From positions 169,043-233,042 of the forward strand of contig NZ_JAFNJU010000006.1 in assembly GCF_017368455.1 (NCBI RefSeq): a stretch of 64,000 nt of DNA, given 5' to 3'. Position numbers and translations under genes: made by a program. This DNA comes from Proteiniclasticum aestuarii (GTDB lineage Bacteria > Bacillota > Clostridia > Clostridiales > Clostridiaceae). Under the pieces are notes generated by a model. It did no database searches and was not told where the DNA came from. It worked only from the letters and a program-made list of their open reading frames with translations. How positions within the stretch are numbered: position 1 is the first letter of the stretch; every line of letters begins with the position of its first letter. Shown piece after piece: positions 54,201 to 60,317 of the stretch.

Positions 54201-54569
54201 GAAGAAGATATTAAATACCTAGAAAAAGTATTATGGCAAGAGCTAGGAACGAAAGATGACTATGTCAAAGAATTTGGTGATGAACCACTACTTAAACTGG
54301 TGAGTAAAATTGTAGGCTTAGACCCACAAGCAGCCAATGAAGTGTTTTCAGAGTTCTTATCGGACGAAAGCCTTAATATCAATCAAATGGAATTTGTGAA
54401 GTTGGTGGTCAAATATATGATCAAAAACGGTAGCCTAGACAAGCGGGTTCTCAATGAACATCCCTTTAATAAGCGTGGCAATGTGATGAACCTTTTTGAT
54501 GGTAAACTTGATGTGGCAAAGAGAATTATTGGTGCTATTGATCAGATTAATGGTAGGTTGAGTGTTTAA
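51246..54569 (+). CDS. hsdR: Type I restriction endonuclease subunit
   Basis: A 1107-aa HsdR. A DUF4145-type helical domain (about residues 1-125) leads, then the nuclease domain with a PD-(D/E)xK core ([23 protein letters not shown], about 235-260). The helicase follows with Walker A [13 protein letters not shown] (about 370), the DEAH-box equivalent IIIDESHRS (about 475), TATPKSD, and motif VI [14 protein letters not shown], and last the C-terminal assembly domain. It translocates DNA and cuts unmodified DNA as part of R2M2S. It belongs to the HsdMSR operon despite the two intervening genes. Confidence 0.95.
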   Translation: [1107 protein letters not shown]

Positions 54570-54613
54570 AAAGCCTAACAGTATTAAATGCCACAAAATG
54601 AGAGGTGAAAATC

Positions 54614-55882
54614 ATGGAGTACTTTCTAATCGGAATAATAACAATCTTAATAGCTGCCTTGATTTTCGTTGTCCAAAAGAAAAGAACAGAAACAACGAGT
54701 TCAAAAAATGAAGGCGACAATGAAACAGGGCTTGTTGAGATAGATTTACTTGAAGAAGATCTATTTCAGCGTAGTAATATTGTTAAAGTAGAGCAACTGC
54801 CATTGACGCAATTCATTGATGATAAAGCACTATTTGAGATTAAAGACAAGAAGGTTGTTGCACGAATTTCTGAAACAATACCTACTGCTGCAGATAAGAT
54901 TGCAAAAACAATGAATAATATGGCTTTAGATAAAGTTGAATTATATAGAGCGGTTATACCTAGTGGAGCAACGCTTGTTGATTCAAAACAAATGAAAGGT
55001 GCAGCAAGAGGATTTTATAGGGGTAAAAATAGCATAAAAGGACATGCTAATTTTGTTAAAACGAATCCTCAAAAAATCTCGAAAGTGAGCACTATGGCTA
55101 ATGGAGTTGCAAACATAATGTCTGTGGGCTCTTTGGTCGTGGGACAATATTACATGACAGAGATTAGCTCAAAGCTTGAAAGTATTAGTAATAGCATTAG
55201 CCAGATTAGTGATTTTCAAAATCGTGAATTTAAAAGTCGTATTTTGTCACTGATTGCAAGAGTTGAAAAAATTTCTAATTATAGTATGGAAATTCTAGAG
55301 AATGATGAGTTGAGAATTCTTAAGTTGCAGACTTTGGACGACTTAGAAGGTGAAGGAACTCAATTACTCCAACAAGTGAACTTAACGATTAGCGAATTAA
55401 TAAATAAAAATCATAAACTGGATTATAAGACCTATCAAGTGAAAGTAGATGAGTTCTCTATTTTAGCTGAATATCAGAGAATTCTAATCAATCTTTTAGA
55501 GGAAATATGCAAGTTGACATACTTATTAGGCAAAGGCGAAATATCAAATGAAATAAGTTATTCTATTTATAATACCTATTTAAACCAATCCAATCAAACG
55601 ATGAAAATGCTAGAGGTATGGCATGAAGAACAAGTCGGGCAGCTTGGTATTGAAATTGATAAGAATAGAGTTATGAAAAAAGGATTTTTTGCAACTGCTC
55701 TAGGAGTTGTTAAGGAAGATTTGAAATACAAGGAGCTTGCAAACGGATTATTAGATAAAATAAATGGCCAAAGATCTGAAAACCGATTGGTAGTCAATAG
55801 TGCCAAGAATTTATACGATGAAGACGTTCAGATTATTATCAAAGATGGGAAATACTATTACTTGCGTGAGTCAACGGAGTAG
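54614..55882 (+). CDS. Unknown membrane-anchored helical protein in the defence block
   Basis: A 422-aa protein that I do not recognise. One N-terminal membrane helix (about residues 2-22) is followed by an acidic linker. A middle region, VSTMANGVANIMSVGSLVVGQYYMTEI (about 160-185), is Gly/Ala-rich and mildly hydrophobic. A long helical and probably coiled-coil part follows (SSKLESISNSISQISDFQNREFKSRI and beyond) to a C-terminal beta hairpin, IIIKDGKYYYLRE. It lies between hsdR and an Mrr-type nuclease gene, all on one strand. The start at 54614 follows AGAGGTG. An effector or sensor role at the membrane is possible but unproven. Confidence 0.75.
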   Translation: MEYFLIGIITILIAALIFVVQKKRTETTSSKNEGDNETGLVEIDLLEEDLFQRSNIVKVEQLPLTQFIDDKALFEIKDKKVVARISETIPTAADKIAKTMNNMALDKVELYRAVIPSGATLVDSKQMKGAARGFYRGKNSIKGHANFVKTNPQKISKVSTMANGVANIMSVGSLVVGQYYMTEISSKLESISNSISQISDFQNREFKSRILSLIARVEKISNYSMEILENDELRILKLQTLDDLEGEGTQLLQQVNLTISELINKNHKLDYKTYQVKVDEFSILAEYQRILINLLEEICKLTYLLGKGEISNEISYSIYNTYLNQSNQTMKMLEVWHEEQVGQLGIEIDKNRVMKKGFFATALGVVKEDLKYKELANGLLDKINGQRSENRLVVNSAKNLYDEDVQIIIKDGKYYYLRESTE

Positions 55883-55943
55883 GACATTTATAGGTTGAAA
55901 TTGATTAATATCAAAATATGAAAAGATAGGAGGCGAGAGTTCT

Positions 55944-56864
55944 ATGGCAATACCAAAATATCATGAATTTATGAAACCCGTATTGGAATTATTAAAGGAT
56001 AATCAAATCCATAAGCGTGTGGATATGTATAAGGTTTTAGCAATGCAGTTTCAATTAACTGAGGAAGAACTTGAAGAGTGGCTGCCAAGTGGTAAACAAT
56101 TGGTTTATAAAAACAGAATAGGCTGGGCACTGACGTATCTGAAAAAAGCTAAGGTGATTGAATCACCTGCCAGAGCCAGTTTTAGAATTACTGAACTTGG
56201 ACATAAAGTACTGATTGAAAACCCAGAGGTTGTGGATCAAAATTATCTCAAGAAGTTTGAAGGTTTTCAAGATTTTATAAACAGTACTTCGAACAATACA
56301 CTTCTTGACAATGATATTTCTGATATTGGTAGTGACGAGTCGCCTCAAGATTTGCTGGATAGAGCTTATAAGACAATTTCTAATACTTTGGCAGATGATC
56401 TATTAACAGAAGTTATGAACCAATCACCGGATTTTTTTGAAAAACTAGTAGTGGATTTGTTGGTTTCTATGGGCTATGGTGGCAGTAAGATTGAAAATAG
56501 CCAAGTTCTTGGAAAATCTGGTGATGAAGGTATTGATGGCGTCATTAAAGAAGATAAATTAGGTTTTGACAAGATTTATATTCAAGCGAAGCGTTGGGAT
56601 ACTGAAAAGACAGTTGGAAGACCTGAACTGCAAAAGTTTGTTGGTGCATTAACCGGACAAGGTGCATCCAAAGGTGCTTTTATAACAACAGCAAGTTTTA
56701 CGAAAGAAGCTAAAGAATATGTAAGCAAGCAACATGCTTGTAAAATTGTCTTAATTGATGGCAAATCTTTAGCCGCACTTATGGTTGAACACGATCTTGG
56801 TGTTTCAGTAGAAAATACCTATTTAATTAAAAAAATTGACACAGATTATTTTAACGGAGAATAA
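55944..56864 (+). CDS. mrr: Mrr-family restriction endonuclease
   Basis: A 306-aa protein with an N-terminal winged-helix domain (about residues 1-95, Mrr_N type: PVLELLKDNQIHKRVDMYKVLA, WALTYLKKAKVIESPARASFRIT) and a C-terminal Mrr nuclease domain. The PD-(D/E)xK core is intact: SGDEGIDGVI, then IYIQAKRW (Asp and QxK), with TGQGASKGAFITTASFTKEA after it. Mrr enzymes cut DNA with foreign methylation, a type IV activity. AGGAGGCGAG precedes the ATG. It closes the defence block; a hairpin with a T-run follows. Confidence 0.92.
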   Translation: MAIPKYHEFMKPVLELLKDNQIHKRVDMYKVLAMQFQLTEEELEEWLPSGKQLVYKNRIGWALTYLKKAKVIESPARASFRITELGHKVLIENPEVVDQNYLKKFEGFQDFINSTSNNTLLDNDISDIGSDESPQDLLDRAYKTISNTLADDLLTEVMNQSPDFFEKLVVDLLVSMGYGGSKIENSQVLGKSGDEGIDGVIKEDKLGFDKIYIQAKRWDTEKTVGRPELQKFVGALTGQGASKGAFITTASFTKEAKEYVSKQHACKIVLIDGKSLAALMVEHDLGVSVENTYLIKKIDTDYFNGE

Positions 56865-56869
56865 AACAA

Positions 56870-57101
56870 AATAATTTCGGCACCCCCCTATCTATTTTCG
56901 GCTTATAGATAGGGGGATTTTTTTGTATTTTTTTTCGTACACCCCCTATGATTTTTCGGCTTAATAGTGAGGGGAAAAATAATCTTGAAAAAATTTCGCC
57001 CACCCCTCGTGTTTTTTCGGCTAATAAGTGAGGGGGAAAAATTAAAATACAAAATGTATAGACCAGACCCCTCGAAAAATCGGCTTATAAGTAGAGGGGA
57101 A
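56870..57101. repeat. Four tandem hairpin repeats with a conserved loop
   Basis: Four related units begin at about 56884, 56942, 57003 and 57068, with spacings of 58, 61 and 65 bp. Each starts with a C-rich arm (ACCCCC or ACCCCT), has a TTTTTCGGCTTATA-like centre and ends with a G-rich arm (TAGGGGGA or TGAGGGGA) followed by A residues. Unit 1 is a perfect 12-bp stem (CCCCCTATCTAT) with a 9-nt loop and a following T-run, so it also serves as terminator for mrr. The others form weaker stems. They lie directly before the RepA-like gene and resemble iterons or a structured origin. Confidence 0.8.
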
Positions 57102-57116
57102 AAAAGGAGGTAAACA

Positions 57117-58073
57117 ATGGAGCATGAAAATGAACTAAAACTCATCAACATGAGTGATGTTGAGGTAACAGAAGTGAAATGGTTATGGAAGCCCTATATT
57201 CCCATAGGAAAAATCACCATTATTCAAGGTGATCCTGGGGAGGGCAAGACGACCATGATTTTGGCAATTGCATCAGCTTTGACGACTGGTGCTATATTGC
57301 CTTTAAGTGAGGAGGCGTTAGAATGTAGCAATGTTATTTATCAAACAGCAGAAGATGGCTTAAGTGACACCATTAAACCAAGATTATTGGCAGCAGGTGC
57401 TGATTGTACCAAAGTAATCGTTATTGATGAAAGTCATAAGGAGCTGACTTTATCAGATAAGAGAATTGAAGAAGCCATTATGGAGACGAGTGCTCAGCTA
57501 CTCATCATTGATCCCTTACAGGCTTATTTAGGTTCTGGTGTAGATATGCATAGGGCAAATGAAATTAGACCCATTTTCAAAAATCTTTCTAGTGTTGCAG
57601 AGAGGACAGGCTGTGCCATTGTCATTATTGGTCATATGAATAAGGCAGGTGGTACAAAAGGGCTTTATCGTGGGCTGGGGTCTATTGATATTACAGCTGC
57701 CGCTAGAAGTGTTCTCTTAGTAGGGCGTGTAAGAGCAGACCCAACAATTCGAGTGATGGCGCAGATTAAATCAAGCTTAGCACCTGAAGGTAAGAAAATT
57801 GCATTTAAGCTGGAAGAAGAAAATGGCTTTGCGTGGATAGGAGAATATGACATTGATCTGGATGAATTGCTTGGTGGAAGTTCAACGGAAAGCGTTCTAA
57901 AACGAGCAGAAAAGCTGATTAAAGAAGTGCTTGATGATGGTGCGAAGGCCAGTGATTATGTTGTTGAAAGAGCAAAAGAGAATCAGATTTCTCAAAGAAC
58001 ACTGAAAACCGCTAAAAAGAATCTTGAAGTGAAATCCATCAAAACTAAGGAAGGTTGGAAATGGCAGTTATAA
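57117..58073 (+). CDS. RepA-like AAA/RecA-type ATPase (putative replicative helicase)
   Basis: A 318-aa protein of the AAA_25/RepA hexameric helicase-like group. Walker A is GDPGEGKTTMIL (about residues 39-50), Walker B is AQLLIIDPLQAYLG (about 130), with the sensor GCAIVIIGHMNKAGGTKGLYRGLGSIDITAAARS following. The C-terminal part (about 265-318) is a small winged-helix-like tail. Such proteins are common on mobilisable elements and plasmids. GGAGG lies 6 bp before the ATG, and the four hairpin repeats end just upstream. It may let the excised island replicate. That role is inferred. Confidence 0.82.
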   Translation: MEHENELKLINMSDVEVTEVKWLWKPYIPIGKITIIQGDPGEGKTTMILAIASALTTGAILPLSEEALECSNVIYQTAEDGLSDTIKPRLLAAGADCTKVIVIDESHKELTLSDKRIEEAIMETSAQLLIIDPLQAYLGSGVDMHRANEIRPIFKNLSSVAERTGCAIVIIGHMNKAGGTKGLYRGLGSIDITAAARSVLLVGRVRADPTIRVMAQIKSSLAPEGKKIAFKLEEENGFAWIGEYDIDLDELLGGSSTESVLKRAEKLIKEVLDDGAKASDYVVERAKENQISQRTLKTAKKNLEVKSIKTKEGWKWQL

Positions 58074-58076
58074 AAT

Positions 58077-58126
58077 CAAGGGTGCAAGGGGGCAATGCTT
58101 ATAACCTTTGCACGCTTGCACCCTTG
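58077..58126 (+). other. Long hairpin before the coiled-coil gene
   Basis: A perfect 12-bp stem (CAAGGGTGCAAG and its complement) encloses 26 nt with an inner GCAA/TTGC pair and the sequence GCTTATAA, also seen in the upstream repeats. It has no T-run. It could be an origin feature or a translation control structure. Confidence 0.6.
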
Positions 58127-58142
58127 AAAGGCAGGTGAAGAT

Positions 58143-58499
58143 ATGTTAGGCAAATTATTTGGTGTAGAAGAAGTAAAAGCAGAATTACAAGAAGCGAGGG
58201 AAGACATCCAAGTACTTGAACATAAGCTTGAGCTCAAGGAAAAATCTATAAAGCAACTTGAAAATGCGGTGAGGATATTGGAAGAAAATATCAAATCATT
58301 GCTTGATGAAAATGACCAATTAAAGGCACGTCCAGATCATTTTGGACGATCATCAAGAGCATCTGGTGAACATATGAGACTTCTTAAAATGTATCAGTGC
58401 AATCAATTATCCTATCAGGAAATTGCAGATAAAATGACGGAGTATACCGGTGAAAAATGGTCCAAAAGCACAGTTCATTATTTGCTGACCAAGTCATAA
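58143..58499 (+). CDS. Coiled-coil protein with C-terminal HTH
   Basis: A 118-aa protein. An N-terminal coiled coil (about residues 5-62, heptads rich in Glu, Leu and Lys) is followed by a basic linker (RPDHFGRSSRAS) and a helix-turn-helix-like domain, YQCNQLSYQEIADKMTEYTGEKWSKSTVHYLL, as found in invertase-type DNA-binding tails. It lies between the RepA-like ATPase gene and the mobilisation region. A role as a DNA-binding accessory of replication or mobilisation is suggested by place and fold only. AGGTGAAG precedes the ATG. Confidence 0.7.
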   Translation: MLGKLFGVEEVKAELQEAREDIQVLEHKLELKEKSIKQLENAVRILEENIKSLLDENDQLKARPDHFGRSSRASGEHMRLLKMYQCNQLSYQEIADKMTEYTGEKWSKSTVHYLLTKS

Positions 58500-58536
58500 T
58501 GTTTTTATCTTCAATATCCCAAATAAATCTGAAAGC

Positions 58537-58648
58537 GTCTAGTTTGTTACTGGACGGCAGCTGAAGCTTGAGGATTTATTTACCCTGTTTTAACAGGGGC
58601 AAGCTTCCACTTTGTACAGCCAAAGTGTTTAAAAGTGGGCATGCCCAC
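58537..58648. other. Hairpin cluster, candidate oriT
   Basis: Within about 110 bp there are nested inverted repeats: CGTCTAG/CTGGACG (58537-58557), GAAGCTTG/CAAGCTTC (58563-58570 and 58600-58607) enclosing CCCTGTT/AACAGGG (58583-58598), CACTTTG/CAAAGTG (58608-58627) and the palindrome GTGGGCATGCCCAC (58635-58648). They sit directly before a MobC-like gene, the usual place for an origin of transfer. No nic site can be named. Confidence 0.6.
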
Positions 58649-58670
58649 ACCCATTTGCAGGAGGAAAATT

Positions 58671-58970
58671 ATGAGACAGCGAAACAAGCAAATCAATATA
58701 CGCGTAACAGAAAAAGATAGAACAAAAATTATTAAGTTAGCAGCTAAGAGTAGATGTAAATCATTAACGGATTATATCCTAGATAAAGCTTTAAACAAAG
58801 AAATAATCCAGTATGATTTGCATGAAATAAATGCAAGGCTATCAAAGATTGGAGGTGAGTTAAATCATTTGGTGATGTTATGTCATCAAGGAAAAATTAA
58901 ATTGGTGAATCTTACAAAATACACCAAAGAACTAGAAGAGCTACAGGAGGCTCTTAAGAACATAAAATAA
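58671..58970 (+). CDS. mobC: MobC-like mobilisation accessory protein
   Basis: A 99-aa protein. The N-terminal part (QINIRVTEKDRTKIIKLAAKSRCKSLTDYILDKAL) is a ribbon-helix-helix DNA-binding domain. The C-terminal part (LHEINARLSKIGGELNHLVMLCHQGKI) has the helical signature of plasmid mobilisation relaxosome proteins (MobC). These bind oriT and help the relaxase open DNA. The ATG at 58671 has GGAGG 7 bp upstream; an earlier GTG start would begin inside the 14-bp palindrome. No relaxase gene follows, which is unusual for this gene. Confidence 0.82.
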   Translation: MRQRNKQINIRVTEKDRTKIIKLAAKSRCKSLTDYILDKALNKEIIQYDLHEINARLSKIGGELNHLVMLCHQGKIKLVNLTKYTKELEELQEALKNIK

Positions 58971-59000
58971 TATGAAATGAAGATCAAGCAGGAGGGTCAG

Positions 59001-59147
59001 ATGGAAAACTTAATGAAGTTTACAATACAGTTAGCTATGCTTTCCAGCCTGCTTGATGAAAAGATGATTTCAGAAAAGGAATTCATCAAGATCAAAGTTG
59101 AGTTGGAAAGAAAATACAAAATAAAACGAGGTTTAAGTGGCACTTAA
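59001..59147 (+). CDS. Very small SHOCT-like protein
   Basis: A 48-aa frame: MENLMKFTIQLAMLSSLLDEKMISEKEFIKIK and so on. The pattern of two short helices, LLDEKMISEKEFIKIKVELERKY, is that of SHOCT-like oligomerisation motifs found in small proteins next to recombinases on Bacillota elements. GGAGGG lies 5 bp before the ATG. It is 30 bp after mobC and well before the next gene. The function is unknown; small proteins at this place may help excision. Confidence 0.65.
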   Translation: MENLMKFTIQLAMLSSLLDEKMISEKEFIKIKVELERKYKIKRGLSGT

Positions 59148-59194
59148 TTATATACTGTGATAAAATTAAAATGATAATTGGGAACATAGATTGA

Positions 59195-59249
59195 TGAACT
59201 ATCCGGGATTACCGGATAGTTCACTTAAAACATCAGACGGTGTCTGATG
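59195..59249. other. Two hairpins before the RhuM gene
   Basis: TGAACTATCCG pairs with CGGATAGTTCA (59195-59223, 7-nt loop), and CATCAGAC pairs with GTCTGATG (59231-59249, 3-nt loop). They may end the mobC transcript or be protein-binding sites. No T-run follows. Confidence 0.55.
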
Positions 59250-59283
59250 AATTGATTAATAAATTACGGAAAAGGGGGATAAT

Positions 59284-60285
59284 GTGGAAAACAAAACAGA
59301 CATTCTTATTTACCAATTGGAAGACGGAAAAACCAAAGTTGATGTAAGACTTGAAAATGAAACCGTATGGATGACACAAAAGGCGATTGCAGAACTTTAT
59401 CAAACAACGCCTCAAAATATAACACTTCACATAAAAAATATTTATGAAGAAAATGAATTAGAGGAAAATTCAACTTGTAAGAATTACTTACAAGTTCAAA
59501 CTGAAGGAAATAGAAGAGTTCAGAGAAATTCACGTCACTATAACCTTGAAATGATTATTGCCGTTGGATACCGTGTACGTTCTAGCAGAGGTACACAATT
59601 CAGACGATGGGCGACAGAACGATTAAATGAATACTTAGTCAAAGGCTTTACCATGGATGATGAGCGTCTTAAAGGTATGCGTAACATCGGTGATGACTAT
59701 TTTGATGAACTTTTAGAGCGTATTCGTGATATTAGAGCTTCAGAAAAAAGATTTTATAAGAAAATCACAGATATTTATGCCTTATCTATAGATTATGATG
59801 GAAAATCAGAAGAAGCTAAAAAGTTCTTTGCAACGGTCCAAAACAAGCTTCATTTTGCTATTCATGGTCATACAGCAGCAGAACTTATTGAACAAAGAGC
59901 TGATGCTTCAAAAGATAATATGGGGCTTACCACTTGGAAGGGTGACAAAGTGCGTAAAGGGGATATTACCGTTGCCAAGAATTATTTGACGGAAAAAGAA
60001 ATAAAATCCCTCAACCGTATTGTGACCATGTATCTAGATTATGCTGAAGATCAAGCTGAAAGACGTAATCCGATGTATATGAAGGATTGGGAGGAAAAGC
60101 TCAATGCCTTCCTAAAATTTAATGAGCGAGATATTCTTACTGGTGCAGGTACTATTTCACATGAAGTAGCTAAGGAGCTGGCTGAAAAAGAATATGAGAA
60201 GTTTAATCAAAAACGATTAACTACAGCTGAAAAAGATGATTTTGATGTGTACTTAGAAGAGCATGAATGGACACATAAGAAGTAA
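59284..60285 (+). CDS. RhuM-family protein
   Basis: A 333-aa protein of the RhuM family. The N-terminal part (ENETVWMTQKAIAELYQTTPQNITLHIKNIYEENELEE) looks like a DNA-binding helix-turn-helix. The rest has the family stretches YNLEMIIAVGYRVRSSRGTQFRRWATERLNEYLVKGF and ALSIDYDGKSEEAKKFFATVQNKLHFAIHGHTAAELI. RhuM proteins are widespread on pathogenicity islands and defence islands, and their activity is not settled. The GTG start has AAAGGGGG upstream. It occupies the place where a relaxase would be expected. Confidence 0.88.
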   Translation: MENKTDILIYQLEDGKTKVDVRLENETVWMTQKAIAELYQTTPQNITLHIKNIYEENELEENSTCKNYLQVQTEGNRRVQRNSRHYNLEMIIAVGYRVRSSRGTQFRRWATERLNEYLVKGFTMDDERLKGMRNIGDDYFDELLERIRDIRASEKRFYKKITDIYALSIDYDGKSEEAKKFFATVQNKLHFAIHGHTAAELIEQRADASKDNMGLTTWKGDKVRKGDITVAKNYLTEKEIKSLNRIVTMYLDYAEDQAERRNPMYMKDWEEKLNAFLKFNERDILTGAGTISHEVAKELAEKEYEKFNQKRLTTAEKDDFDVYLEEHEWTHKK

Positions 60286-60317
60286 CCCTGTTTTGATTCC
60301 GCAAAGGAAGTGATTTC

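Noticed and set aside
56870..57101. CRISPR array
   Set aside because: Repeats are imperfect, palindromic, only four, with A-rich similar spacers and no cas genes.
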